Of a stretch of 44,129 nucleotides of DNA, positions 26,086-36,100 are shown piece by piece. The notes beneath the pieces were generated by a model, which saw only the letters and a list, made by a program, of their open reading frames with translations, ran no database searches and was not told the DNA's origin. Positions within the stretch are counted from its first letter, which is position 1. The number at the start of each line of letters is the position of its first letter. The position numbers and the translations under genes were made by a program. The stretch is from Vibrio zhanjiangensis (GTDB lineage: Bacteria > Pseudomonadota > Gammaproteobacteria > Enterobacterales > Vibrionaceae), in NCBI RefSeq assembly GCF_030161235.1, contig NZ_BSPW01000074.1:1-44129 (forward strand). Direction: 5' to 3'.

Positions 26086-26244
26086 AGAGTGAGGTAGGTT
26101 AGTGCTGTCACTCATTGGCGTGGTTTGTGTTTCTGTACGCTCAGCCTTTGATATATAGCGAGGTTTGTTGCTCTTATGTAACTTCGAGTTCTTTTTCTTT
26201 TGCTTCGCTTTTAATATTTGATTGATTTTTTTCTTTCGATTCAT
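26068..26244 (-). CDS. DUF2986 small basic protein
   Basis: This gene encodes a 58-residue protein beginning MNRKKKINQILKAKQKKKNS, followed by KLHKSNKPRYISKAER. The lysine-rich start and RYISKAER segment match the Vibrio and Shewanella family DUF2986, whose function is unknown. GAGGA lies 7 bases before the ATG. The basic N-terminus suggests nucleic acid or ribosome binding, but that is inference. The 3' end overlaps the NYN gene on the other strand. Confidence 0.85.
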   Translation of the reverse strand: MNRKKKINQILKAKQKKKNSKLHKSNKPRYISKAERTETQTTPMSDSTNLPHSLDVSE

Positions 26245-26516
26245 TCTTAGTTCCTCTTTTTCTATGAGCGAATAATAACAAAAATCTTATTTTAGTTCAT
26301 CCAAATAAAATGAAGCAATGCGCTTGTCGTTGAAGTTATGATCAAGCGGATGAGTGACTCGCTAACTTATCATAGGTCAATATAGCATCAGGAGGTATCC
26401 GTGTAATTGAATAGTGTTCAAAATATTCATGCCACGCACATAATTTATTCGGTATTTTGTCAATGTTTGCGCTACTATTAGGTCACTTCATACTAAGAAC
26501 TCTGGCTAATTGGTAG

Positions 26517-27233
26517 ATGAGCTCATTGCAATCCTTATTTATTGTTGAAGATGACGCGAAACTGCGCTCAATGCTTGCCGAATATTTCGTTAAGCATGAC
26601 TTTGATGTAAAGACCTTTGAAGATGGAAATAGTGCGGTTGATGCTATTATCGAGCTACAGCCGACAATTTTGTTACTTGACCTTATGCTACCCGGCAATG
26701 ATGGTTTGACTATTTGTAGACAAATAAGATCTAAGTACATGGGTAAAGTGTTAATGCTTACTGCAAGTGATGATGACTTTGATCATGTCGCCGCATTGGA
26801 AATAGGTGCAGATGACTTTGTTAGTAAGCCCATTAAGCCTCGTGTTTTACTTGCTCGTATAAGAATGTTAATGAGGCGTGGTGAAGAGTCCTCGGCTTCT
26901 TTAGGCAGTGAAACGAGTGAGATAAACATCCTAAATTATGGACGACTTAGCCTGAATCATTCGCGTAAAACTTGTTTGTTGGATAATGCACAGATAAGTA
27001 TGTCAGACAGTGATTTTGATTTGCTTTGGATATTGGCAAGCTCACCAGATCAAGTGCTCTCTCGTGATGTGCTAACCAAGTCACTTAGGGGTATTGAGTA
27101 TGATGGTTTGGACCGCACTATAGACAATAAAGTCGTGACTCTACGCAAGAAGCTTGGTGATAGCTCTACAACACCCAAACGTATCATTACCGTCAGAGGT
27201 AAAGGTTACTTGTTTGTGCCGGATAGTTGGTAA
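26517..27233 (+). CDS. carR: OmpR-family response regulator, CarR/VprA-like
   Basis: This 238-residue protein has a receiver domain with the phospho-Asp at D55 (ILLLDLMLPGNDG), conserved acids E11-D12-D13 and Lys in SKPIKP, and an OmpR winged-helix DNA-binding domain (SDSDFDLLWILASSPDQVLS, then RTIDNKVVTLRKKLGD). It lies 16 bases before its kinase and near ompV, the order of V. cholerae VC1320-VC1319-VC1318 (CarRS/VprAB), which controls lipid A glycylation and polymyxin resistance. The name is by context; direct proof is absent. Confidence 0.85.
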   Translation: MSSLQSLFIVEDDAKLRSMLAEYFVKHDFDVKTFEDGNSAVDAIIELQPTILLLDLMLPGNDGLTICRQIRSKYMGKVLMLTASDDDFDHVAALEIGADDFVSKPIKPRVLLARIRMLMRRGEESSASLGSETSEINILNYGRLSLNHSRKTCLLDNAQISMSDSDFDLLWILASSPDQVLSRDVLTKSLRGIEYDGLDRTIDNKVVTLRKKLGDSSTTPKRIITVRGKGYLFVPDSW

Positions 27234-27249
27234 AGGTAGGTAGAGGTGC

Positions 27250-28557
27250 ATGCGAAGGATTTATATAGAAGCTTTTGCCGGACTGTTACTGTTATTCACG
27301 CTCAGTTTAACAGCCTATGAGATTCTCGTTTACCAGATAAATACTGACTATGATTACATTCTAGAAGACCTAGAGGGAGCGGCATTTAGAGAGGTTCTTA
27401 TGTCTATCTCTGAGAGTCAAGGAGAGAAAGAGGCGCTGACAGTACTGCGTGATTTCATCAACCAAACCGCCAAAACGTTATCTGTTTACCCTATATCAAA
27501 AGCACCTACTGAGGTTAGAAAATACTTTAGTGGTGATAGAACTCATTTGTATACTTATTACGATGATGAGCGCGAATTTTGGTTTATGCTTTCCTCTCCG
27601 GATATCATCTATCGAGTAAAACCTGACGTTGAATCTAGTCTTCGTAAAGCCATAGCCTTTGATGATGATTTGCTCTGGGGGTTCATTCTAGGTGGTTTCT
27701 TTATCTATACGTCCGGACTGATTTGGTTTCTCAGCAGAAGAGTCAGAGTACTTGAAGAAGCAACGGTAAAGTTTGCACAAGGTGACTTTAATTCACGTGC
27801 ACCTACGGGTAGCCGTTATCGAGTAGGCTCTTTGAACGATAGCTTTAATTACATGGCGGATAAGATTTCTGATCTCATTACGAGTAACCGGTCGTTAACG
27901 AATTCTATCGCTCATGATTTAAGAACGCCCATTTTTAGAATTCAATGGCAAGCAGAGATGCTACAAGATGAAGAATTAACCCAAGCACAGCATGATAAAA
28001 TAGCCAGTATCATCGAGGATACCGAAGAAATGGAGCAGATGGCAGATGAGCTATTGTATTTTGCTAAAGTTGAGAGACCAGATAGTATTTTGAATATCGA
28101 GTCTATTGAGCTTCAGAGTTATCTGACGGATTTGGTCAGCAAATTGCCCAGTAATCATGGCAACCTTGTTGAAGTGGATGTTTCAGATTCGATCGTAATT
28201 ACAGGAGATAGTGCGCTTATCAAACGAGCAATAGGCAACCTTTTGTCGAATGCATTACGTTATGTTGAGCGAAAAATTCGCTTGTCTGCACAGCAAGACT
28301 TAAACGATATTTTGATTTTTGTCGAAGACGATGGGCCAGGAATCCCCGTTGAACATTGGAATGTTATTTTCGATCCATTCTATAGTGCAGATCCTTCGAG
28401 AAATAAATCCAGTACAGGCTTTGGTCTTGGGCTTGCCATAGTGAAGTTGATAATTGACCGACATGGTGGGGAAATACATGTCGGTGTGAGCTCCCTTGGT
28501 GGCGCTAAGTTTACTCTCCGTATCCCTCATTTGTCAGCTTCGCCTGACAAATCGTGA
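27250..28557 (+). CDS. carS: Sensor histidine kinase, CarS/VprB-like
   Basis: This 435-residue inner-membrane kinase has two membrane helices (about 8-30 and 143-163), which flank a periplasmic sensor of about 110 residues. A HAMP-like linker follows, then the phospho-acceptor H222 (NSIAHDLRTPIFR). The ATPase domain has N box GNLLSNALRYV, D box EDDGPGIP and G box GFGLGLAIVK. It is co-transcribed with the regulator. AGAGGTGC precedes its ATG. The ligand is not deducible; calcium is reported to act on the V. cholerae CarRS system. Confidence 0.87.
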   Translation: MRRIYIEAFAGLLLLFTLSLTAYEILVYQINTDYDYILEDLEGAAFREVLMSISESQGEKEALTVLRDFINQTAKTLSVYPISKAPTEVRKYFSGDRTHLYTYYDDEREFWFMLSSPDIIYRVKPDVESSLRKAIAFDDDLLWGFILGGFFIYTSGLIWFLSRRVRVLEEATVKFAQGDFNSRAPTGSRYRVGSLNDSFNYMADKISDLITSNRSLTNSIAHDLRTPIFRIQWQAEMLQDEELTQAQHDKIASIIEDTEEMEQMADELLYFAKVERPDSILNIESIELQSYLTDLVSKLPSNHGNLVEVDVSDSIVITGDSALIKRAIGNLLSNALRYVERKIRLSAQQDLNDILIFVEDDGPGIPVEHWNVIFDPFYSADPSRNKSSTGFGLGLAIVKLIIDRHGGEIHVGVSSLGGAKFTLRIPHLSASPDKS

Positions 28558-28640
28558 CATTTATTAGACAAAGTCATCATATTTACAATTTTAATAATTT
28601 TGTACAGTGTTCATTATGAGTTAACACGAGGACAAAATTG

Positions 28641-29414
28641 ATGAAAAAGCTCACTCTGATAATCACGGCACTTACCGCGGCAAATGCTGCTTATGCAGGC
28701 GATTCATACATTCGCAATGGTAACATTTACACAAAAGAAAATAGTTGGGTTGCGGAGCTTGGTGCCGTCGGTATGACAGATCTTTATAAAGATCAGAAAC
28801 ATAACTTTGCTCCACTCGCTAATTTTGGTTACCAAGGTGAAGACTTTAACGCCACACTTCAAAGTATTAACTATCGCTTTCTAGGGAAGACGGGTGATCT
28901 CTTTAATATGAGTGGTTATCTGGGGACTTCTGGTCTTATGTACGACAAGGATACTTCAGATTTTCTAAAAGGCATGGATAAACGTCGACTCAGTTTAGAT
29001 CTTGGTATTAATGCTGATTTCCACCTCTCTCAAGGAACGATTTCAACCTATTACCAGCATGATGTTTTAGATACTTACGATGGCTATTTAACAGGGGTTA
29101 AATATTTCCTACCTTTGACCATTGGTAAAGCTGATTTTGTTCCGTTTGCAGGCATTTCATACCAAAGTAAAGATTATGTTGATTACTACTTTGGAGTAAA
29201 AGATAAAGAGGCGACACAAACACGCAAAGCTTATCAAGGCAGTGGTGATGTGTCTTACAACGTAGGCTATAAGGTTATCTTACCGCTTAGCGAAAACTGG
29301 CAGTTGACTCAAACCACGACTTATACCCGTCTTGGCGATGAGATTGCAGATTCTCCTATTGTGGATAGCGCCAATCAGTGGCTTGTCGGAGCGACCGTTT
29401 CATACAGCTTCTAG
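28641..29414 (+). CDS. ompV: Outer membrane protein of the MipA/OmpV family
   Basis: This 257-residue protein has a signal peptide (MKKLTLIITALTAANAAYA) and beta-barrel features with many alternating aromatic and polar residues, ending in SYSF with a terminal Phe. The segments WVAELGAVGMTDLYK and LGINADFHLSQGTIS match the MipA/OmpV pattern. The start is the ATG at 28641 with GAGGA upstream, rather than the TTG one codon earlier. Its position after carRS suggests control by that system. Confidence 0.85.
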   Translation: MKKLTLIITALTAANAAYAGDSYIRNGNIYTKENSWVAELGAVGMTDLYKDQKHNFAPLANFGYQGEDFNATLQSINYRFLGKTGDLFNMSGYLGTSGLMYDKDTSDFLKGMDKRRLSLDLGINADFHLSQGTISTYYQHDVLDTYDGYLTGVKYFLPLTIGKADFVPFAGISYQSKDYVDYYFGVKDKEATQTRKAYQGSGDVSYNVGYKVILPLSENWQLTQTTTYTRLGDEIADSPIVDSANQWLVGATVSYSF

Positions 29415-29433
29415 TGCTTATCTTTTCGTTTTT

Positions 29434-29461
29434 AGCCTGACCATTTGGTCAGGCTTCTTGC
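29434..29461 (+). terminator. Terminator after ompV
   Basis: AGCCTGACC (29434-29442) pairs perfectly with GGTCAGGCT (29447-29455) with loop ATTT, followed by TCTTGCTTT. Confidence 0.8.
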
Positions 29462-29489
29462 TTTGTGCCAAGTTTAGTAAAATATTATT

Positions 29490-30410
29490 ATGTTTATCAA
29501 TTACATTCATTTTATTCAGTCTTTACCCAAAGTTGCAAAGAGCGTCTACCCAGATATAAAGGGAGCAAAAAAACTTCGCTATAATGCGAGGTTTTGCCTC
29601 TGGTCAATGCTCAAACCTTCGGTTCTAAAAACGATGCAACACTTGTTTGAACAACCAGAACTGAGCTCAATAAGAAAGAATAACCCAAGAATCTTTGAGA
29701 AGCCGCTAAAACCCTACGTATGTCTCAACTGGCGTCCCCGACAAAGGGCAGTGAAGATTCATGAACATTTCCAAAGTTTGTATCAGATGTATGGTGCCAA
29801 TATCCATCTCTTTTATGAGAATGGAGGTTGGCAATTAATTGAAATACAAGATTGCGCTATGGTCTTATGCCCTGGGCCTGAGAGAGAGGGTTCGCTTGCT
29901 TTGAAGCTGGTTGATTCGAGTAATCGTGATTTGTTTACTCTTGCTTTTAATATATCAACCACACCAATAAGAGGTATTGAAATAGGCGCTTTGCAAGGGC
30001 CGAGTGAATACGTTGTTGATCGAGGGGAAGTCATTAAGTCTTTGACAAGAAGCATGCATGGTTTACGACCCAAAGCATTGATGCTTGAAGTTTTGCTCAT
30101 GCTAGCAAAAGAGTGGAGAATTGAGTCTATCTATGGAGTAACCAATAAAGGACATGTGTATCAGGCGCTAAGATATATGGGCTCAAAGCGTTCTAGCGTC
30201 AGCTATCAATATTCTGAGCTTTGGAGCGAGTATGGTGGTACTCAGGTATCCAAATATATGTATAAGATTCCACTAGACCCTGTTCGCAAAGACCCGAGAG
30301 CTTTAAATAAGAACAAACGCCGTCTGTATACTAAGCGATATGCATGGTTAGATGAAGTAAGAGCAAACATTCACTCTAGATTAGCTGAGATATCGCCATC
30401 AAACACTTAG
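29490..30410 (+). CDS. VirK/YbjX family protein (DUF535)
   Basis: This 306-residue cytoplasmic protein matches the DUF535 pattern: RPRQRAVKIHEHFQSLYQMYGAN-type early segment, LFTLAFNIS, IEIGALQGP and LRPKALMLEVLLMLAKEW near 190-210, and IYGVTNKGHVYQALRY. E. coli YbjX and Shigella VirK belong here; YbjX is PhoP-regulated and linked to antimicrobial-peptide resistance. This fits the adjacent CarRS-like system. The start codon has a weak ribosome site. No enzymatic role is established. Confidence 0.85.
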   Translation: MFINYIHFIQSLPKVAKSVYPDIKGAKKLRYNARFCLWSMLKPSVLKTMQHLFEQPELSSIRKNNPRIFEKPLKPYVCLNWRPRQRAVKIHEHFQSLYQMYGANIHLFYENGGWQLIEIQDCAMVLCPGPEREGSLALKLVDSSNRDLFTLAFNISTTPIRGIEIGALQGPSEYVVDRGEVIKSLTRSMHGLRPKALMLEVLLMLAKEWRIESIYGVTNKGHVYQALRYMGSKRSSVSYQYSELWSEYGGTQVSKYMYKIPLDPVRKDPRALNKNKRRLYTKRYAWLDEVRANIHSRLAEISPSNT

Positions 30411-30530
30411 TAATGAAGCCTCAATCATCACCATCATTTATGCTTGGTGAAGATTTTACACAGTTTTCACTTAAGATTGAATCTACGTGTTAATGTCATT
30501 GAAGTTATGCTCACAGATGTTGTATGAGGT

Positions 30531-31016
30531 ATGAGCGTTATGCAAGTTGAAACAAACTCAGGCTTGAGGGTCATAGCGATTTTAGAAGCGTTGAAAGGTG
30601 TTCTTTCTTTTGCGGTTGTGTTGGGAATTTATTTTTTTCCCAGTAAGGATTTACGGCAATTGACGGAGCTCCTTGTACAATATTTTCATCTTAACCCAGT
30701 GCACCCAATATCTGAAATGATAATAGATCTGTCAAGGCGTGTGCCTGAGCTAAACATGAATGTACTCATGGGGGTAGCAGGGGGCTATACACTGATTCGA
30801 TGGATTGAAGCCTATGGCCTTTGGAATGAGTTTCGCTGGACTGAATGGTTAGCACTGATTAGTTGCGCAATCTATGTACCTTTTGAAATTTATGCTTCCA
30901 TCCATCATCCGAGTCTAGTCAGCGTAACATTGCTTGTGATAAACCTTGGAATCATTGCTTATATCGCAAGGACACTCTATAGTAAGCCAGACTCAGATTT
31001 CGCAGTGCAAAATTGA
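30531..31016 (+). CDS. DUF2127 membrane protein
   Basis: This 161-residue protein has four hydrophobic helices (about 10-33, 76-95, 108-125, 133-150). The pattern LRVIAILEALKGVLSFAVVLG, GGYTLIRWIEAYGLW and WTEWLALISCAIYVPFEIY is typical of DUF2127. The role is unknown. Two starts are possible: ATG 30531 or ATG 30540. The second has GAGGT 9 bases before it and is slightly better. Confidence 0.78.
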   Translation: MSVMQVETNSGLRVIAILEALKGVLSFAVVLGIYFFPSKDLRQLTELLVQYFHLNPVHPISEMIIDLSRRVPELNMNVLMGVAGGYTLIRWIEAYGLWNEFRWTEWLALISCAIYVPFEIYASIHHPSLVSVTLLVINLGIIAYIARTLYSKPDSDFAVQN

Positions 31017-31198
31017 TTTGTGCTAAGTGTCATATTTATGTTGTAAAACCAATATAAAATACACGGAATAGTGTAACTAGGTGTGAAAAGTTGTAAGTCT
31101 GAGTGTGCTATGACTGGCTTCATCGGTGAAAACAGTTAGAGTTTTAAAAGCAGGACTTATGCTTGTATGTAAAAGGCAAAAAACGTCAGGAGAATACC

Positions 31199-31393
31199 AT
31201 GGATAGATATTGCCCGAATTGTGGAATAGAGATGATTGATAAGAACCAGATCTCTATATGCCCGAGAAATGATATTGGAGAGTGTTCTTATGACGGGTAT
31301 AAAAACGCCGTAGCTCAAAATAATGATGAGTATTCAATCGTAGATTTTGATAAAACAATCGAGAAAGAATGTTCTACTCCAGCTCAAGCTTGA
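31199..31393 (+). CDS. Small zinc-ribbon protein
   Basis: This 64-residue protein begins MDRYCPNCGIEM and has further cysteines at ISICPRNDIGECSYDGY, so a CxxC...C...C metal site is likely. AGGAG lies 6 bases before the ATG at 31199; a longer frame from 31163 is rejected. It is followed at once by a strong terminator, so it is a complete single-gene unit. No partner is known. Confidence 0.65.
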   Translation: MDRYCPNCGIEMIDKNQISICPRNDIGECSYDGYKNAVAQNNDEYSIVDFDKTIEKECSTPAQA

Positions 31394-31411
31394 TATGCTA
31401 CATGCTGATGG

Positions 31412-31446
31412 ACAAAGCCCGCGATAAGCGGGCTTTGTGTTTTTTA
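31412..31446 (+). terminator. Strong terminator after the zinc-ribbon gene
   Basis: ACAAAGCCCGC (31412-31422) pairs perfectly with GCGGGCTTTGT (31428-31438), followed by GTTTTTT. Confidence 0.9.
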
Positions 31447-32276
31447 ATCCTCTCAATAAGTAATCTGTTGAAAAATTTTCGAAAAATGCGGTATCTGTTT
31501 TATGCTGTCGGAATATAAGTATCAGTTGACCGCATTCTATATAACTTGTATGAATACTGAGTTGTATTTTGAATTTTTGCAAAGGTTCAAACTAGAAAAT
31601 CAGGTCACATCTATGAATAGATATCATTTAATGAATTTCGACGAGAATTCTTATAATATCATAATCTTTATTAGCGCTCGCTAAAATAATAGTTCTGTTT
31701 GAAGGCGAATAATGCAAATATGTTATCATTTTTATATGAGTAAAATTTGATGCTAAGTCAACTTTTCTTGTATTGTATTTGACATTGTTGATTTTAAAAA
31801 TTTACCTGTACTTTCATATTGCCAAAAATAACACTTAAATTTATATTGACTCACATCATATTTCGCTGAATTTTTGTGATGAAATATATTATCAAGTTAT
31901 TTTTTGACTAAAGATAATAAAATGCCAGATTTATTAATAGTTAGCTTTGGTTTTTAACCTTTTGAATGTTATAGATCTTTCACTTTTTCCCATGATATTC
32001 AATGTGTTTCTTATGTAGTGAAACTGATTGCACTTTTGATATATAGCCTAATAGTGAATATAAAATTCAAACAGAAATAAACAAAAATGACATAAATATC
32101 AATGTTGGTTATTAATCTTAGTTGATAGATATGATTTTTGGATGTAGTATTTCTTCTAAAAGTAAAAATTACAATATTTTCGTGTACCTGATCACCTGAT
32201 TAAGTGTGCTGGTGAGATGTCATTTTTTAATGAAAAGATTTTGGTCATGTTCATATAAATACATTAAGGAGAGGCT
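31447..32276. other. 830-bp strongly AT-rich region upstream of rtxHCA
   Basis: No gene is supported; small frames at 31502-31684 and 32220-32426 have no family or good ribosome site. The DNA is full of A/T runs. In V. vulnificus the rtxA1 upstream region is bound by H-NS and by HlyU as antirepressor, so this is the likely control region of the toxin operon. The divergent rtxBDE genes expected here are missing. Confidence 0.6.
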
Positions 32277-32624
32277 ATGACTGAGAAGTTTGTTCAGACA
32301 ATATCTAGTGTTAACTACAATAAAGGTGTTTTTTCTCTTTATTTTGTAGGTCAAGATCAGAAAAGTATGGCAAATGGTGTGATGGCAGAAAGTGATAATG
32401 AGCTTGAGCTTAAACAAGTCGTACATATGCCCGCATCCGGTTTTATGTACATGGTATCTATGATTAAGAATATGTTAGAAGATCCCCGAATGGGGGAGGA
32501 ATTTGACAAACTCGTCGCGGCGGGTTTTTTGCCCGCTGGTGATGCCGCTGAAAGCACCATACAAGAATCAGTTAGGGAAGAGAACACTACCGCCAAAAAT
32601 AGCGCACCCCAAGCGAAAAAATAA
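32277..32624 (+). CDS. rtxH: RtxH-like protein, first gene of the MARTX operon
   Basis: This 115-residue protein is conserved upstream of rtxC in Vibrio MARTX operons. It is hydrophilic; the central part (HMPASGFMYMVSMIKNMLEDPRMGEEFDKLVAAGFLP-type) is helical and the tail is charged and disordered. Its function is unknown. An excellent ribosome site (AAGGAG 5 bases before the ATG) and a gap of only 15 bases to rtxC show it belongs to the same transcript. Confidence 0.85.
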   Translation: MTEKFVQTISSVNYNKGVFSLYFVGQDQKSMANGVMAESDNELELKQVVHMPASGFMYMVSMIKNMLEDPRMGEEFDKLVAAGFLPAGDAAESTIQESVREENTTAKNSAPQAKK

Positions 32625-32639
32625 CACGTTTGGGTTGAT

Positions 32640-33110
32640 ATGGACAAAATATCTATCACACATCAATCAATCGATCTTCCTTTAGCTCAGATACAACAAG
32701 TGATAGGTGGAGTGATGCTGCTCAGTCAGCATTCGCCACTTCATCGCCGATACCTCGTTGCAGAGTGGCAGCAACGTATTATGCCAGCGTTGACATTAAA
32801 CCAATTTTGCTATTACGAAGATGAACATGGGAGTCCAATTGCATTTTGTAATTGGGCATTCGTCTCTGAGCAAATTCGTGAAGAATTACTCTCTGGCGTA
32901 CGTGAAATATCTCCATCGGACTGGCGTTCAGGCCAGTGCATTTATATTCCAGAGATGATTGCGCCGTTCGGCCATGGCCGCGAAGTGGTTAACGATCTTC
33001 GGCGCCGTATCTTCGTTCCGTGGAAGGGACAGAAAGTCTGTACTGTTCGCGGCAAAGTGGATACTCAAAATGATTGCTGTATACGAAAAATACAGTGGTT
33101 TTCTATTTAA
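32640..33110 (+). CDS. rtxC: RtxC toxin-activating lysine acyltransferase (HlyC family)
   Basis: This 156-residue protein aligns with HlyC through SPLHRRYLVAEWQQRIMPAL, PIAFCNWAFVSEQI, SDWRSGQ and MIAPFG. HlyC acylates the hemolysin protoxin on internal lysines with acyl-ACP. The catalytic His is H35 (SPLHR). The position of the HlyC catalytic Asp (FIDWIAPFG) is Glu here (E105, IPEMIAPFG). In MARTX systems the need for RtxC is uncertain. The gap to rtxA is 22 bases. Confidence 0.9.
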   Translation: MDKISITHQSIDLPLAQIQQVIGGVMLLSQHSPLHRRYLVAEWQQRIMPALTLNQFCYYEDEHGSPIAFCNWAFVSEQIREELLSGVREISPSDWRSGQCIYIPEMIAPFGHGREVVNDLRRRIFVPWKGQKVCTVRGKVDTQNDCCIRKIQWFSI

Positions 33111-33132
33111 CTCCTAAACAAGAGGCTGGCTT

Positions 33133-36100
33133 ATGGGAAAACCATTCTGGAGAAGTGTTGAATACTTCTTCTCAGGGAACTATTCCGCCGATGAAGGGAA
33201 TAACAATATTGTCGCCATTGGCTTTGGTGGAAAAATTCATGCCCTTGGTGGTGATGATCATATTACAGTTGGATCGGTCGATGCAATTGTATATACCGCG
33301 AGCGGCAACGATACGGTCGTCGGAGGTTCCGCAGTTTTAAGAGTAGAAGACACTACAGGTCAGCTTTTTGTGAAAGGCTCTGCTGGGTATGCAAATATTG
33401 ACAAAAACGGTGATGGTCATGTGTCATTTTCTGGCGCTGCTGGTGCTGTGTCAATTGATCACTTAGGTCATCATGGAAATGTAAGTTATGATGGCACTGC
33501 AGCTTACAATGGCGTTAAAAGGAAAGGAGTCAGTGGCAATGTCTCTTACAAAGGTGTGGGTGGTTACAATGCTCTTTGGCATGAAACTAACCAAGGCAAC
33601 TTATCCTTCACTGGTGCGGGTGCAGGGAATAAATTGGATCGAACGTGGTTTAACCAATATAAGGGTTCACGCGGTGACGTGACGTTCGACGGTGCGGGTG
33701 CTGCAAACAGTATTAGTTCTCGCGTAGAAAGCGGCAGTATCATTTTTCGTGGTGCGGGAGCTGACAACCACATAATACGAAAAGGCAAGCAGGGTGATAT
33801 TACCTTGCAAGGTGCGGGTACATCAAATCGTATTGAACGTACTCGTCAAGTGGATGATATATATATCGCAACACACGGAAATATTCGTTTTGAAGGGATG
33901 GGGGCATACAATAGTATATACTCCGACGTGGCGAATGGTGATATCCATTTTTCTGGAGGTGGCGCTTATAACACGATCACTCGTAAAGGGAGTGGCAGTG
34001 GCTTTGACACTCAAGGAGTCGAATATGCTAGAGCCGAGGATATTGTTCTCACCTCCGGGCAGATGCATGGCACATCGATTGATCACAATAACACTTTCCA
34101 TGCAGTTAACGCCGTAAAATCAGAGCGAGAGCCGAATACCTACCTGTTTGCTATTGCAGACGGCACTTACACCAAAATCAACAAAATTCGTCTCTATAAC
34201 GATACAGAAACTAACGAGCTTAAGTACTACTCAGAAGCTTGGTTCAAAAAGGGTAATCATTTATCCGATCTTGCACATTCCGATGTTTCGTTTTCTGGAG
34301 GTTTTGAGTCAAATCCGATCAATGGTGGTTACACCCTGTCTAATATCAAACTCGAACATCAGCAATCGGTAACTGTCCATGCCGTCGAAAAAAATCTCAC
34401 AGAATATGAGTGGGTGACTTACGCAAATGGTGCAGTAATTGATGCAAAAGACGTGGCATTGTCGGATGCAAAAATGGGTGGCCACGCCATTTACACTGAT
34501 GGCACGGTAGTTGACGTTAAAGCGGTAAAATCGCACCGAAAACCGAACACTTATGTTTACGCTAAAGTCCTAGGGCCCTATACAAAAATAGTGGTCGTGG
34601 AGCTTGCCAATGATACCGCAACAGGCGCGCTTAAATACCAAGCTCGTTCTTGGTACAAAGAAGGTGATCACACCGCCAACCTAGCCAATGAGGATATAAC
34701 ATCTGCCAATGGATTCCACTCTATGGGCAAAGGTGGCTACTCGTTAAGTGACCTTAATTACAGTGTTAATGTGGTCAGAAGCACTAGCGAAACGGTTGCG
34801 GATATCGATGAGTATAGTGACCAAACCTTGTTTAAGTCAGCGACTGATAGCGGTGAAAGTTCGGGTGATGTGCGCTTTCATGGTGCTGGTGGTGGCAATG
34901 TCATCAAATCGGACGTCACTCACGGTAACGTCTATTTTAATGGCAGCGGTATTGCCAACGTCATCTTACATAATTCTCGATACGGGAATACAGAATTTAA
35001 CGGCAGTGGGGCAGCCAATGTCATCATTAAAAGTGGCGAACAAGGCGAGCTCAACTTTCGTGGTGCAGGCTCGGCTAATGTCCTTGTGCACAAAAGTCAG
35101 CAAGGGAAAATGGATGTATACGCAGCCGGAGCAGTCAATGTATTGGTTCGTATTGGTGATGGTCAATACCTTGCGCATTTGCTGGCTTACGGCAACATTT
35201 CCGTTCACAAGGGCAATGGTAGTAGCCGTATAGTGATGTTTGGTGGTTACAATACGCATACTCAAATTGGATCTGGTAACGGGCTGTGGGTGGCTACCGG
35301 TGGCTTCAACGTCATGACACAAATGGGCAAAGGTGATGTGACGTCGGTAGCTACAGGGGGGGCAAATGTGGTTACTAAATTGGGTAATGGTGCTCTAACG
35401 GCAGCTGCACTAGGTGGCGCGAATGTGATTACTCATGTTGGTAGTGATGAAGTAGAGTCTAACACTGCGGCTGTGGTGTTGGGCGGTGCTAATCTTCTGA
35501 CTAAAACAGGAAAAGGGAATGTCCTTGCTGTCATGGGTGGTGGCGCAAACGTCCTTACACACGTTGGTGATGGCACTGCAACTGGCGTAATGGTCGGTGG
35601 TGCGAATATTCTGACCAAAGTGGGCAATGGTGATACGACTGGTATTATGTTTGGCATAGGTAACGTTCTAACCCATATCGGTAGTGGCCAAACACATGGA
35701 GTTATGGGCGCCGCAGGAAATATTTTTACTAAAATCGGCGATGGTACTTCAATTGCAGCCATGATTGGTGCAGGTAATATCTTTACCCATGTCGGGGAAG
35801 GCAATGCATTGGCTGTGATGGGAGGTTTTGGTAACGTCTTTACTAAAATCGGCGATGGCGACGCTCTTGCCTTGATGGTGGCAGAGGCCAATGTGTTTAC
35901 TCATATTGGTGATGGTACGTCGGTGGCCTTAATGTTAGCCAAAGGCAACATCGCAACAAAGGTGGGTAACGGACCTGCACTCGCGGCAATGGTCGGTAAC
36001 GCGAATATCTATACACATGTGGGCCGTGGGAGTACATTCGGAGCCATGATTGGTCAGGCGAATGTCATGACTAAAGTGGGTAATGATCTCACGGCGGCCT

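Noticed and set aside
31502..31684. 60-codon frame upstream of rtxH
   Set aside because: AT-rich chance frame with no ribosome site or domain.
34030..34790. Two similar blocks of about 110 residues inside the A-repeat region of rtxA, considered as an inserted novel domain
   Set aside because: From memory, similar blocks occur in other MARTX toxins at the same place, so they are part of the conserved scaffold.
35433..35891. 152-codon minus-strand frame antisense to the B repeats
   Set aside because: A regular repeat on one strand gives long open frames on the other; the Pro/Ser-rich translation mirrors the repeat.
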